DNA of 64,000 bases from an uncultured Pseudomonadota bacterium (lineage in GTDB: Bacteria > Pseudomonadota > Gammaproteobacteria > Steroidobacterales > Steroidobacteraceae): the NCBI GenBank assembly GCA_903832085.1, contig CAIKZZ010000008.1, forward strand, positions 40,258 through 104,257, written 5' to 3'. A program made the translations under genes and the position numbers. Each line of letters starts with the position of its first letter. Positions within the stretch are counted from its first letter, which is position 1. Shown here piece by piece: positions 40,366 through 51,435 of this stretch. Under the pieces are notes generated by a model, which was not told the DNA's origin, did no database searches, and saw nothing but the letters and a program-made list of their open reading frames with translations.

Positions 40366-42588
40366 ATGGAGCTCCTCGTGCCCTATTCCACGCGTCCTTG
40401 CGCAAAAGCGCTGTATCACATTCCACTCCTCCTGCTCTGCTTAGTATTTTCCATGACCACATCAGCGCACTGCCCCTGCAAAGCAACTCCTGAAGATAAT
40501 CTGCTGTTGCGTCCGTGGAGTGGCCCATTTGGTGGCGTCCCGCCCTTCGACAAGGTGCAGATTGGCGATTTTAAGTCGGCGCTCAGTGCTGCGATGGAGG
40601 ATCAACTTGCCGAGATCGCAACGATCGCTAAGAACCCTGCGCCTGCAACGTTTGAGAACACCATACTTGCTATGGAACGAGCGGGCCGCTCACTTGATCG
40701 AGTCAGTCGTGTTTTTGGGGTGTACACATCAACGCTAAATAGCACAGACGTGCAGGCTGTTGAGGCTACCATGGCGCCATTGCTTGCGGCTCATGAAGAT
40801 ATGATCGTACAAAACTCTGCGCTGTTTGCACGGATTAAAAGTGTTTATGCGACCCGTGACTCAACGCAACTGAATACTGAGCAACAACGACTTGTCTGGC
40901 TTGTTTACACGAACTTCGTACGCGCCGGCGCGCAGCTACTCCCCACACAGAAAGAACGCCTATCAACGATCAACCAAGAGCTTGCCACGCACTACACCAC
41001 ATTCTCGCAGAATCTATTATCCGACGAGAACGATCACTGGCTTGAACTGAAGACCGAGGCAGACTTTGTTGGCCTGCCTGTATCGGTTGCAAATGGATTT
41101 AAAGCAGCCGCTACCGCGCGTGGCATCAAAGCTTTAGGTGCGGTACTAAACACGCGCTCTAGTGTCGAGCCTTTTCTCGAGTACTCTACCCGGCGCGATC
41201 TGCGGGAAGCAGTATGGCGCACCTTCGTCAATCGTGGTGATAATGGTGACGCGCGTGACAATAATGCACTCGTCCAACAAATACTTAAGCTGCGAGCAGA
41301 ACGCGCGAAGCTATTGGGTTACCCGACGCATGCCCATTGGCGTCTTGAAAATGCAATGGCGAAGACTCCAGAGCGTGCTGTTGAGCTGATGGAGGCAGTC
41401 TGGCCTGCCGCCGTCGCTCGGGTACGTGAGGAAGTCGCGGACATGCAGGCAATCGCGGACAGTGATAGCGCCAAAGAGGGCGGACAGAAGCTCACGATTG
41501 AGCCTTGGGACTATCGGTTTTATGCCGAGAAAGTGCGTAAGGAAAAATACGACCTCGATGCGAATGAGGTAAAACCCTATCTGCAGCTCGAGAAACTACG
41601 CGACGGGATGTTCTGGGTAGCAGGACAACTTTATGGCTTTCATTTTCAAGAAGTGCCCAAAGGACAAGTGCCGGTTGCGCATCCAGATATACGAGTGTTT
41701 GAAGTCACAGATGATAAACGCCAGCATGTGGGTCTTTGGTATTTTGATCCCTATGCACGTAAAGACAAGCGCTCAGGCGCTTGGATGAACGCCTACCGCG
41801 ATCAGGAGAACTTTGATTCGGTTGTGCATACCATCGTGTCAAACAACTCGAATTTCAGTAAAGCAAAAGCGGGTGACCCAATTTTAGTTAGTTGGGAAGA
41901 CGCAACAACGCTATTTCATGAGTTTGGGCATGCACTCCATGGACTGTCATCGAACGTGCATTACCCTTCCTTGTCAGGGACTGCCGTTTCTAGAGACTAC
42001 GTCGAATTCCCATCACAGCTGCTTGAGCACTGGCTCTCAACTCCGGAAGTTTTAAATCGCTACGCACTGCATGTGAAGACCGGCAAGCCAATGCCAGTTG
42101 AACTCGTTGATAAAATTCGTCGGGCAGCGACGTTCAATCAAGGCTTCATTACAGTTGAGTATCTTTCAAGTGCCCTCATCGATATGAAACTGCATTTGGC
42201 AGGTGACGCCTTTATCGATCCTAAGCAGTTCGAAAAAGAGACCTTGCAGGCACTCGGGATGCCGCGAGAGATCGTCATGCGCCATCGAACTGCACAGTTC
42301 CAGCATGCATTTGCGGGCGACGGTTATTCGGCTGGCTATTACAGTTACCTGTGGTCAGACACACTATCCGCCGATGCGTGGGAAGCTTTCACAGAAGCCA
42401 ATGGCCCATATGATCTAACGGTCAGCGCCAGGTTAAAAACGGAAGTGCTGTCGATTGGAAACACCAAAGACCCAGCGGATGCCTATCGCGCTTTCCGTGG
42501 CCATGATCCCGGAATCGCAGCACTGATGCGCAAGCGTGGCTTTCCATTACCTAAAGCACCAGTTGGCGCTCCAGAAACTCAGCCGTAA
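40366..42588 (+). CDS. M3 family oligopeptidase/dipeptidyl carboxypeptidase-like, exported
   Basis: HEFGHALHGL zinc motif; N-terminal hydrophobic segment. Confidence 0.92.
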   Translation: MELLVPYSTRPCAKALYHIPLLLLCLVFSMTTSAHCPCKATPEDNLLLRPWSGPFGGVPPFDKVQIGDFKSALSAAMEDQLAEIATIAKNPAPATFENTILAMERAGRSLDRVSRVFGVYTSTLNSTDVQAVEATMAPLLAAHEDMIVQNSALFARIKSVYATRDSTQLNTEQQRLVWLVYTNFVRAGAQLLPTQKERLSTINQELATHYTTFSQNLLSDENDHWLELKTEADFVGLPVSVANGFKAAATARGIKALGAVLNTRSSVEPFLEYSTRRDLREAVWRTFVNRGDNGDARDNNALVQQILKLRAERAKLLGYPTHAHWRLENAMAKTPERAVELMEAVWPAAVARVREEVADMQAIADSDSAKEGGQKLTIEPWDYRFYAEKVRKEKYDLDANEVKPYLQLEKLRDGMFWVAGQLYGFHFQEVPKGQVPVAHPDIRVFEVTDDKRQHVGLWYFDPYARKDKRSGAWMNAYRDQENFDSVVHTIVSNNSNFSKAKAGDPILVSWEDATTLFHEFGHALHGLSSNVHYPSLSGTAVSRDYVEFPSQLLEHWLSTPEVLNRYALHVKTGKPMPVELVDKIRRAATFNQGFITVEYLSSALIDMKLHLAGDAFIDPKQFEKETLQALGMPREIVMRHRTAQFQHAFAGDGYSAGYYSYLWSDTLSADAWEAFTEANGPYDLTVSARLKTEVLSIGNTKDPADAYRAFRGHDPGIAALMRKRGFPLPKAPVGAPETQP

Positions 42589-42589
42589 C

Positions 42590-43801
42590 TTAGTCACGAT
42601 ACAAGAGTAGCGACTCGCGAGTGGCACACCACTCGCGCTCGTCTTTATGCGCCATTGCTTCAAGATCTGCTGTGGTTGACGTCGGATCATCAACCCATTC
42701 GCGCAGCAAAGGACTGCCGTTGATGAGATCGATTGCCAAGCGCTCGTGCTCGTATTCATATGGAAAGTCACGCCATAGAGCGTAATCTGGGTATTCGACA
42801 CGAATGGCTTTTAATGCGATCGCGAGCAACCGCCACGGCTTAAAAAGCGCGTGCTGATAGGCAGGGTCATCCACATGAATCTGTATACCGTGGCACAGAT
42901 GGCCGGCGTGCTTGTGGAACGTCGGCTCAAACCAGCAAGGCCGTAAGCGACAGCCCTGCAGCCACGCCGGCGCCAACCGCTGCATGGTCTTTAGTAGGCG
43001 CTCAGCGTCAAGATCAGGGGCGCCAAACAACTCAAGCGCACGGGTTGTGCCGCGCCCCTCAGACAATGTGGTGCCTTCGAGCATCACCGTCCCCGCATAG
43101 GCGCGTGCCATCGACAGATTCGCCGCATTTGGACTTGGGTTAATCCAGCTGCGTACACCCAAGGGCCAGCCATAGCCTGGGCTCTGTGCTGGCTGCCAGC
43201 CTTGCAAAGCAATGACACGGTAGTCGACTGACAAGTTGAGATGTTGGATAAACCAGTGTCCGGCCTCGCCTAGGGTGAGCCCATGGCGCATAGGCAATGG
43301 CCCTGCTCCCACAAAGCTCTCCCAGCCCGCTCGCAACGCCAAGCCCTCGACTGGGCGGCCCGCGGGATTTGGCCTATCAAGCACCCACACGGACTTCCCC
43401 TTGCGTGCTGCGGCTTCGAGCACATAGCGCAAGGTCGTCAAAAAGGTATAAATCCGGCAGCCTAAATCCTGCAAATCGACCAGTAAGACGTCGAAAGTAT
43501 TGAGCATGGTGTCTGTCGGCCGACGCACCTCACCATACAAACTGAACACCGGCATGCCGTGGACGGGGTCCTGATAATCCATCGTCTCAACCATATTGTC
43601 TTGCTTCTCACCCCGGAGTCCGTGCTGCGGGCCAAATGCTGCGGTCAGCTGCATCGTTGGCACTAGCGCCAAGGCATCAAGTGAATGCTGGAGACCAGCT
43701 GTGACTGACGCCGGGTGCGCAAGCAGCGCAACACGTCTGCCTTTCAACGCGTCCTGTAACTGCGACTCATCAATTAGGCGATCGATACCAAATTTCATCA
43801 C
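42590..43801 (-). CDS. DUF1343 family protein (NamZ-type exo-muramidase family)
   Basis: GIDRLIDE...LLAHPASVT...FGPQHGLRGEKQDNM...LDRPNPAGRPVEG. Confidence 0.9.
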   Translation of the reverse strand: MMKFGIDRLIDESQLQDALKGRRVALLAHPASVTAGLQHSLDALALVPTMQLTAAFGPQHGLRGEKQDNMVETMDYQDPVHGMPVFSLYGEVRRPTDTMLNTFDVLLVDLQDLGCRIYTFLTTLRYVLEAAARKGKSVWVLDRPNPAGRPVEGLALRAGWESFVGAGPLPMRHGLTLGEAGHWFIQHLNLSVDYRVIALQGWQPAQSPGYGWPLGVRSWINPSPNAANLSMARAYAGTVMLEGTTLSEGRGTTRALELFGAPDLDAERLLKTMQRLAPAWLQGCRLRPCWFEPTFHKHAGHLCHGIQIHVDDPAYQHALFKPWRLLAIALKAIRVEYPDYALWRDFPYEYEHERLAIDLINGSPLLREWVDDPTSTTADLEAMAHKDEREWCATRESLLLYRD

Positions 43802-44361
43802 TCTTCTACCTGAGAAAAAGGCAACGACAACATAAAACCACGACGATCATGAAAATCCGGCATCGGTCCTGGGTGCGCAAGCGCAAAGTAATGGCACTTA
43901 CCGATCAAGCTTTTGATGACCATTGTAATGCCGAAATCCAATCGAGTGGCCAGCGCGTAATTCGGCAAAGTCGACAAATCAAATATGCAACGCACCATTA
44001 CCTCTTGCGCACTACACTCAGCGCGAGATAAAAGGACTTTTGTTTTTGTGAGATTACTCACTTTAACTCGATAATCTGAAAATGAGTATGCAGCCCAAGC
44101 ACCGGAAGAGGTGGCATTGATCTCGATATAGCCACTTTCTGTCGGCAGTGCCACAAAAGCTTCAAAACATGTTCCTTGCCACAGCCCGTCCGTAAAGATT
44201 TGATCGGCAGAATCAGGCCACGATATATCGTTGATTGACCCACAAAGCGTATAAACAACGGTAATACAGCTACCCGTGCGCGTAACCCTCGCCGTCGCTT
44301 GAAGCTCCAACGGGGACTCGGAAGCGGGATTTTCAAGCAGTGGTAGTGAGGGAGTTCGCAT
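43798..44361 (-). CDS. DOMON-like domain protein
   Basis: DGLWQGTCFEAFVALPTESGYIEINATSSGAWAAYSFSDYR; 4-bp overlap with the DUF1343 gene. Confidence 0.82.
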   Translation of the reverse strand: MRTPSLPLLENPASESPLELQATARVTRTGSCITVVYTLCGSINDISWPDSADQIFTDGLWQGTCFEAFVALPTESGYIEINATSSGAWAAYSFSDYRVKVSNLTKTKVLLSRAECSAQEVMVRCIFDLSTLPNYALATRLDFGITMVIKSLIGKCHYFALAHPGPMPDFHDRRGFMLSLPFSQVEE

Positions 44362-44401
44362 TGACTCATGCTACCGCGCGCCGCACAGCTTCGGCGACCA
44401 T

Positions 44402-45052
44402 TTAACCTGCACGCCGAAAGGTGAGGTTATAGCGTACACCCTGCGTCGTTCCGACCACGCGCGGGCTCAAGCGGCGCACCGCATGAAAACCCTTTCGCGC
44501 CTCACGGCCAAAAACGATTACGTCCCCATCCTGCAGTAGCATCGGCACACCAGGGCCCGCTCGCGTGGCTCCATACCAAACAAAAACAGCCGGCAGTCCA
44601 ATCGATACAGACACGATGGGATGGCTCATGTCTTTCTCGTCATGATCACGGTGAGTACCCATTTGCGCACCCACGACATAGCGGTTGATCAGACAGCAGT
44701 CAGGCTGAAAACTACCGAAGCCGGCGACCTGTGCTGCTTGCAGCGCAAGCGCGGCAAAAGATTGCGGCATTGGCGGCCAAATTTGTGATGACTCAGGATC
44801 CATGGCTGCATACCGATAACCACGGGCATCACTGACCCAGCCCATCTCACCGCAATTGGTGATTGCCACTGACATGCGCCCCCCACCTGGGGTGCGCATA
44901 TGGCGAAATGGCGCACTTACCGCTACCTGCTCTATTAGATCAATTAACGGCGAGGTCGATACAAATCGACGCAATAGGACCACTGCAGGCGCTAACTCTT
45001 GCGCCGCGGTATCTTGAACTTCCGCAAACAGATCTGTCTGATCGATCACCAT
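44402..45052 (-). CDS. alkB: DNA oxidative demethylase AlkB
   Basis: MGTHRDHDEKDMSHPIVSVSIGLPAVFVWYG...GREARKGFHAV; internal ATG (MVIDQTDLF) chosen. Confidence 0.9.
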   Translation of the reverse strand: MVIDQTDLFAEVQDTAAQELAPAVVLLRRFVSTSPLIDLIEQVAVSAPFRHMRTPGGGRMSVAITNCGEMGWVSDARGYRYAAMDPESSQIWPPMPQSFAALALQAAQVAGFGSFQPDCCLINRYVVGAQMGTHRDHDEKDMSHPIVSVSIGLPAVFVWYGATRAGPGVPMLLQDGDVIVFGREARKGFHAVRRLSPRVVGTTQGVRYNLTFRRAG

Positions 45053-45065
45053 TCGTACCGGTGAG

Positions 45066-45518
45066 TCAGCGACTGACGTGAGACACGCCATCGCCTACCG
45101 CGATTAAGCCTGTCTTCAGCACTCGAGCACGCAAACCACCTTTATTCGCAAAGAACTTCAGCACTTCACGATGAGTGCGTCGCTGAAATAATCGACAAGG
45201 CTCAGCGAGCTCTACGCCTTGAAGCAACGAGTCTCCTACCAAAAACTCTTGTCCAACCAAATCGTTGAGGCGCACACCACGTGTCACTATATTACGCCTA
45301 GGCATATCAGCACCGAGCTCTATACCCGTCTCCTGACAAAACGCTTCGATATGCTCTGACTCAATCAGTGTCACACCTTGGTCTCCAGAACCCTTTAACG
45401 CGATGTCATAATAACGATCACCGACAAGTCCACAGTCCGCAACACACTCAACCGATGCAACAGTGCGCATCGGTGCACCACGCTTTTCGGCAACAAAAAT
45501 GCTAACCACGCTAGTCAT
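45066..45518 (-). CDS. MOSC domain protein
   Basis: ECVADCGLVGDRY...IELGADMPRRNIVTRGVRLNDLVGQEF. Confidence 0.9.
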   Translation of the reverse strand: MTSVVSIFVAEKRGAPMRTVASVECVADCGLVGDRYYDIALKGSGDQGVTLIESEHIEAFCQETGIELGADMPRRNIVTRGVRLNDLVGQEFLVGDSLLQGVELAEPCRLFQRRTHREVLKFFANKGGLRARVLKTGLIAVGDGVSHVSR

Positions 45519-45616
45519 TGGCTATGCCTCCAGCCTAGGCTACAAAAAGTCACTTAAAAATAAAAAGGCCATTAGTAAAAATTAACTTGCAGCAGCATAG
45601 CTATTTTTAAATAGCC

Positions 45617-46300
45617 CTATGCCAAGAACGCGCTCAAACGCTCTCGCTGCTGACCCGCAGCGGTCTGGTTGTCGGCTGATAACCAGCGCTGATATCCGTT
45701 TCGCAACTTTTGCCATTCGCCGTCAAGTATAGAATACCAAGCGGTATCTCGATTGCGGCCCTTCACCCACATGTGCTGTCTAAACAGCCCCTCGAACTGA
45801 AACCCGAGACGCACTGCCGCGTACCGAGATGGCTCGTTAAGCGCATCGCACTTCCATTCGAAACGCCGATAGCCCAACGTGTCAAAAACATAGCTGGCCA
45901 TCAAGAAAAAAGCCTCTGTGGACTGACGCGAGCGCGCCATTGCAGGGCCCCATAGAATATTGCCGATTTCAATGACACCATGCTCTGGCACTATGCGCAT
46001 TAATGACTGACGGCCATAGGTCTGCCCGCTACTTGGATCGACGCACGCAAAAAACAGCGGGTCGCTCGCTTGTAGTTTCGCGCTGATCCACTGTTCCATA
46101 TCCGCGACCGACTGAGGCGGCTCATCGCTCGGCAGATAACGAAACATTCGCTGTGCGTCCGGGTGCTGACCGAGCAATGCCAAGTCTGGCGCATGGCGTA
46201 GCGCCAATGGCTCCAGCCTAATGTAATGGCCGGTCAGCGTCGTATGGGATGGGCTCAGAGCAGGCTGCATATTGGAACTGTACACCAGCTCTTCAGCCAT
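45617..46300 (-). CDS. GNAT family N-acetyltransferase (RimJ/RimL type)
   Basis: YIRLEPLALRHAPDL...GNILWGPAMARSRQSTEAFFLM...LGYRRFEWKCDALNEPSRYAAVRLGFQFEG. Confidence 0.92.
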   Translation of the reverse strand: MAEELVYSSNMQPALSPSHTTLTGHYIRLEPLALRHAPDLALLGQHPDAQRMFRYLPSDEPPQSVADMEQWISAKLQASDPLFFACVDPSSGQTYGRQSLMRIVPEHGVIEIGNILWGPAMARSRQSTEAFFLMASYVFDTLGYRRFEWKCDALNEPSRYAAVRLGFQFEGLFRQHMWVKGRNRDTAWYSILDGEWQKLRNGYQRWLSADNQTAAGQQRERLSAFLA

Positions 46301-46539
46301 CGCAGCGTCTCATGGACAAGAGTGTCGACGTCTAGGCACTGGTTGCACACGGCGCGCCTGTTCAATGACCTCCAGGGCCGACATGAAGAAATCCGTAACG
46401 TCCTCTGCCCAAATCCGCACGCGGCCAACCACTTTAAAAGCCGAAGACTTCCACCTCCTACAAAGCGCCACAGTCCAGCAGCTCCGGCTTCGCTATACTC
46501 AAGCCTAGTTGCCCTTCCATATCCCCCAGGAGCCCAAGC

Positions 46540-48243
46540 ATGCGCCGCACTCACTTTTTGTATGGCGTGCTACTCACGGTCCTTTGCTGCATTACGGCGC
46601 ACGCCGACAGTCTTAACGAGCTCGGGACCGACTTTTGGCAATGGCGGGGAGTCGAGCAGCCGTTTTCAACTGACGACATCCCTCGTATTGAGCGCCCCCA
46701 AGGCTACACTGTTGATTGGTCAGCAAAGGCCATAGCGCAGCGATTACAGGAACTGAGCCTCTTTGAGAGACGCTGGCAGAGCCTTGTCCCCGCACCTAAT
46801 ACGGCCATCCCACTTCAAGTCGACTACCGGCTGCTCGGCTCCGCAATTGCTCGGGTTCGCTGGGAGCTCGCCATCACTGAATCATGGCGGCGCAATCCAA
46901 GCTTCTATGTGGATCAAACCGTTGGCTCCGTTTTCGCACTGCTCCTCCAACCTGCACCCTTTACGGAAGCGCGCCAGCAGGCAATCATTACCCGCCTACG
47001 CACAATTCCAAAAACGCTTGTGGATGGTCGCGCCAATCTGACCGATGTTCGGCGGCCTTTTGCGACCTTAACTGTTGATGCATTAGAAAATATCGATCAA
47101 CGGCTCTCGCAGACGGTCGCCGCCCTCGCGCCACATTTCACAGCTCACAATCGTCGCGCTCTGCAAGCGCTTGCCCCCAACGTAAGTAAGGCCCTTGTTA
47201 GCTACCGCACCTGGGTCGCCGATATCATACATAGTGCGCGCCCAGACACTGCAATTGGCAGGGACAATTATCTTTTTTTCCTACGCAATGTGGCACTAAT
47301 AACCTATACGCCAGAACAACTGCTTGAGATGAGTGATCAGGAATGGGCGCGCGCGGTCGCGTTTGAGAGCTATCAAAAGGAGCGGTTAATTGGAACACCT
47401 GCAGCCGCGATCTTTGCCAATGCAGATGCACAAATTGCCGGTGAACGTCTTGAGGAGCAAAAGATCCGCGATTACTTAATGACGCAACATATTTTAAGTA
47501 TCCCCCAATCGTTGCATCATTACCGCAATTTACTGATCCCAGATTATCTGCAACCCCTAGCAGACTTTGGCGAGACTGATGATCTAACAAGCGCCACACG
47601 ACTCGATGAAGATGGCGTTAGCTATATCCAGGCGCCCACAGTTGATCTGGGGTTCTTCCGTCTCTCCACTGCTCAGGACCCGCGCCCTATCATTGTGCAT
47701 GAAGGCGTCCCAGGTCATTACTTTCAACTTTGCCTGAGCTGGTCACATCCAGATGCGCTTCGTCGCCACTACTACGACTCTGGCGCAAATGAAGGGATTG
47801 GGTTCTATGCAGAAGAAATGATGCTGCAGGCTGGGCTATTCGACGACAACCCCCGCACCCGCGAAACGATCTATAGCTTCATGCGCTTGAGGGCACTAAG
47901 AGTTGCAGTAGACGTGAGATTGGCTCTAGGGCTTTATACTATGCAGCAAGCTGCTGACTACCTTGAGAGAACCGTTCCAGTTGATAGAAAAACGGCACTA
48001 GGTGAAGCAGCATTTTTCGCTAGCGGCCCAGGACAGGCGATTTCCTATCAGATCGGTAAGATTCAGATTACGAAGTTTCTCTCCGATACAAAACGCGCAA
48101 AAGGTGAGCGCATGTCGTTACTGGATTTCAATAACTATTTGTGGAGCAATGGGAATGTACCAATCTCATTGCAGCGCTGGGAGCTCCTCGGTGATCCATC
48201 AGATGTACCTCCACTAGCTGAAATTAAAAGCGCAGCGCCCTAA
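46540..48243 (+). CDS. DUF885 family exported putative metallopeptidase
   Basis: HEGVPGHYFQL; signal peptide. Confidence 0.9.
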   Translation: MRRTHFLYGVLLTVLCCITAHADSLNELGTDFWQWRGVEQPFSTDDIPRIERPQGYTVDWSAKAIAQRLQELSLFERRWQSLVPAPNTAIPLQVDYRLLGSAIARVRWELAITESWRRNPSFYVDQTVGSVFALLLQPAPFTEARQQAIITRLRTIPKTLVDGRANLTDVRRPFATLTVDALENIDQRLSQTVAALAPHFTAHNRRALQALAPNVSKALVSYRTWVADIIHSARPDTAIGRDNYLFFLRNVALITYTPEQLLEMSDQEWARAVAFESYQKERLIGTPAAAIFANADAQIAGERLEEQKIRDYLMTQHILSIPQSLHHYRNLLIPDYLQPLADFGETDDLTSATRLDEDGVSYIQAPTVDLGFFRLSTAQDPRPIIVHEGVPGHYFQLCLSWSHPDALRRHYYDSGANEGIGFYAEEMMLQAGLFDDNPRTRETIYSFMRLRALRVAVDVRLALGLYTMQQAADYLERTVPVDRKTALGEAAFFASGPGQAISYQIGKIQITKFLSDTKRAKGERMSLLDFNNYLWSNGNVPISLQRWELLGDPSDVPPLAEIKSAAP

Positions 48244-48295
48244 GAAACCAACGCACAGTGTGATCGATCAAATATTCTAACCTGCGGGTCTGAGC

Positions 48296-50515
48296 ATGAA
48301 AAAACTTCCAACGGCATTTCGGAGCTGCAGTCTTTCGCTCGCGCTATTCAGTATGCTTGCAAGCATCACGTTGACCGGTCCGCTGGCGGTTGGCGCAACC
48401 AAGACACTCGACCTTGATCGACTCTATAGCCTACCGTGGTTAATAGGAACTAAGCCACTAGCGCCAGCATGGTCACCCGACAGTCAGCACGTCGCATTTT
48501 TGTGGAACGATGCGGGGACGAACTTCTATGACGTGTGGATGACAGACACCACCACCCGTAAAGCAGCGCGCGTCACCGCTTTACCCCAGCCAGAGACGCC
48601 CCTGCATCCGGGAACTGATATTGCAAAATTGGAGCAAATTGCAGCTGCCGAAACTGATACCGGGGTATCGGAGGTTAGTTGGGCAGCCGACGGCAAGCAC
48701 CTGTTGTTCGTTTTTCACGGAAGTATTTACAGCGTCATTCCGGGGAGTAAACCCCACAAACTTAATGACCTTGCGACCCAACAAAGTGCGATAGCTCCCG
48801 CGCCCAAAGGAAACCAAATCGCGTTTTTAGCAAGTGGCGCACTCTACGTGGCTGGAATCTCCGAAGGTATGAAGGATGTCCGTGTCGTGTACGCACCAGA
48901 GGCACAGGGTGTCGAGGTTGAGGAATTTCACTGGTCACACGACGGCACACAATTAGCCTTCATAGAGACCGATAGCCACAAGGTGCCGCTGCGAGGCATT
49001 CCAGACTATTTAGGCGATGAAACGCGTCTGACGCTAGTAAAGCGACCATTTCCTGGTGAGTCGCCCGAGGCCAGACGCCTCGGCGTCGTTGGCACTCAAG
49101 GAGGGAGCGTGCATTGGTTGACGCTCGGCGGAGAGCCATCCGATCAGTATTTCACTTTGGCCTGGTCACCCGATGACAAATCGCTGCTGATCGACAAGAG
49201 CGACATCTATATCAAGAATCGTCAATTACTGGTTGTGCCACTGAGCACTGGTCATGCAGTGAGCGTCACGCAGGAAAGCGACAACAATAACGTAACAGCA
49301 GAATGGTGGTCAGACTGGGCAGCCGATGGCAAGGGGTTCTACTATGTGTCCGATCGTGAATACGATTACCACCTTTACTATGAGCCATTAACAGGAGGAA
49401 TCCCAACGCAGATCACGAATGGGAAATGGGCAATATTCTCTGTAGCCACCAGCGATGATCATCGGTCGATATTTTATACAAGCAATCAGGATGCTTTAGA
49501 GGAGCGGCAAGTCTATACATTAAGATCAGGAAGTCGTCATGCAACTCGCATCACATCAGCACACGGCACCCATGCGCCCGTAATCTCACCCGATGGCCGC
49601 TTTATCGCGGACATTTACTCGAGCGATAGCGAGCCACCCGAGCTCTATTTGCAGTCAACTACTGCAATCGGTAGTGCGCCCCTAGTAGCGACTCAGATTA
49701 CCCATTCACCACTCGCTGAATTTAGAGATTATTCGTGGGTGGCCGCGCGCTACGTGCAGTTTCCAAATACACGGGATGGGACGACACTGCATGCACGATT
49801 GACGCTTCCGCCCCATTTCGATGCCACAAAGCACTATCCCGCAATTTTAGGCTCGGTATACAGCAATACAGTCCACAACCAGTGGGGCGGACGTATCTAT
49901 CACCCAACGTGGGCGCTTGATCAGTTCCTAGCTCAACAGGGCTACGTGCTTATGAATGTAGACATTAGCGGCAGTTCTGGCTACGGCAAAGCATTTCGGC
50001 AACGCATCGCGCAGGACTATGGCGGTGTGGATGTAGAGGATCTATTGAGCGGCACGCAGTACTTAATTAAAACAGGCTATGTAGACCCTGCTCGAATTGG
50101 TATTTGGGGCAGTAGTTATGGCGGCCTGTTGACCACTATGTCGCTGCTCACAAAACCAGGCGTCTATAAAGTCGGCGTTGCTGGCGCACCAGCAACCAGT
50201 CTGTTCCATGCTCAAACCGGCGAGATGCGCACGATGCTTGCGCCACAAGACCATGCTCAAACGTATAGCAAATCGTCAGCCTTCCTAAAGTCTGGCGCAC
50301 TGCAGGACCACCTATTGATCATTCACGGCATGCGGGATGATACCGTGCTATTTAAAGACTCGATCACGCTCGTGCAGCGGTTAATCCTACAGGGACATGA
50401 TGTGGATCTCGTTGCATTGCCCGACGCGCCGCACGGTTGGGATACCAAGGGCCTCGCGCAAACACGCTTTGCATTTCACAAACTGGTTGATTATTTCGAT
50501 CGATACTTAAAATAA
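48296..50515 (+). CDS. S9 family prolyl oligopeptidase-like serine peptidase
   Basis: GIWGSSYGGLLTTM nucleophile elbow; HGMRDDTVLF; signal peptide; beta-propeller-like WSPD repeats. Confidence 0.92.
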   Translation: MKKLPTAFRSCSLSLALFSMLASITLTGPLAVGATKTLDLDRLYSLPWLIGTKPLAPAWSPDSQHVAFLWNDAGTNFYDVWMTDTTTRKAARVTALPQPETPLHPGTDIAKLEQIAAAETDTGVSEVSWAADGKHLLFVFHGSIYSVIPGSKPHKLNDLATQQSAIAPAPKGNQIAFLASGALYVAGISEGMKDVRVVYAPEAQGVEVEEFHWSHDGTQLAFIETDSHKVPLRGIPDYLGDETRLTLVKRPFPGESPEARRLGVVGTQGGSVHWLTLGGEPSDQYFTLAWSPDDKSLLIDKSDIYIKNRQLLVVPLSTGHAVSVTQESDNNNVTAEWWSDWAADGKGFYYVSDREYDYHLYYEPLTGGIPTQITNGKWAIFSVATSDDHRSIFYTSNQDALEERQVYTLRSGSRHATRITSAHGTHAPVISPDGRFIADIYSSDSEPPELYLQSTTAIGSAPLVATQITHSPLAEFRDYSWVAARYVQFPNTRDGTTLHARLTLPPHFDATKHYPAILGSVYSNTVHNQWGGRIYHPTWALDQFLAQQGYVLMNVDISGSSGYGKAFRQRIAQDYGGVDVEDLLSGTQYLIKTGYVDPARIGIWGSSYGGLLTTMSLLTKPGVYKVGVAGAPATSLFHAQTGEMRTMLAPQDHAQTYSKSSAFLKSGALQDHLLIIHGMRDDTVLFKDSITLVQRLILQGHDVDLVALPDAPHGWDTKGLAQTRFAFHKLVDYFDRYLK

Positions 50516-50548
50516 GCGCTTGTAAAACACTCGCCACAAAACACTTTT

Positions 50549-51424
50549 TTAAAGCACCGATTTCAAAAGGCGCCCCATCTCAGCTGGATTACGGGTCACT
50601 TTAATACCACACTCTTCCATGACGGCGAGTTTTTCTTGCGCAGTGCCCTTACCACCGGAAATAATCGCTCCGGCGTGTCCCATACGTTTTCCGGGGGGCG
50701 CCGTAACTCCAGCAATGAAGCCAACGACTGGCTTTTTCATATTGTCTTTAATCCAGCGCGCACAGACTTCTTCGTCTTCGCCGCCGATCTCACCGACCAT
50801 GATTACCGCATCGGTCTCTGGATCGGCGTTAAAAAGCCTCATCACATCAATATGTTTCATGCCATTGACGGGATCACCGCCGATCCCGACACAAGTGGAT
50901 TGCCCTAAGCCCAGCTCCATCAACTGTCCAACGGCTTCATAGGTCAGTGTTCCAGAACGGGAGACAACACCGATGCGGCCTTTTTTGTGAATGTGGCCAG
51001 GCATGATGCCGATTTTGATTTCTTCGGGCGTAATCACACCGGGACAATTTGGCCCAACTAAAATAGTGTGCTTGCCCTGCATACGATAACGCGTGTTGAT
51101 CATGTCACGCACAGGCACGCCTTCCGTGATACAAATAACGAGGTCAAGTCCTGCGTCGACAGCCTCATCAATAGCAGCGGCTGCAAACGGTGGTGGCACA
51201 TAGATCACGGACGCTGTTGCGCCGGTTTGCTGTTTGGCCTCTTTGACAGTCCCAAAAATGGGAATTCCCTCGAAATTCTCGCCGGCTTTATTCGGGTTGA
51301 CTCCTGCGACGAAACACTCTTTGCCATTGGCATAGTCACGGCACATGCGAGTATGAAACTGGCCAGTTTTACCAGTAATTCCTTGGGTCATCACCTTGGT
51401 GTGTTTGTCGATCAGAATGCTCAT
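50549..51424 (-). CDS. sucD: Succinyl-CoA ligase alpha subunit
   Basis: [42 protein letters not shown]. Confidence 0.96.
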   Translation of the reverse strand: MSILIDKHTKVMTQGITGKTGQFHTRMCRDYANGKECFVAGVNPNKAGENFEGIPIFGTVKEAKQQTGATASVIYVPPPFAAAAIDEAVDAGLDLVICITEGVPVRDMINTRYRMQGKHTILVGPNCPGVITPEEIKIGIMPGHIHKKGRIGVVSRSGTLTYEAVGQLMELGLGQSTCVGIGGDPVNGMKHIDVMRLFNADPETDAVIMVGEIGGEDEEVCARWIKDNMKKPVVGFIAGVTAPPGKRMGHAGAIISGGKGTAQEKLAVMEECGIKVTRNPAEMGRLLKSVL

Positions 51425-51435
51425 GGAATTCTCTC

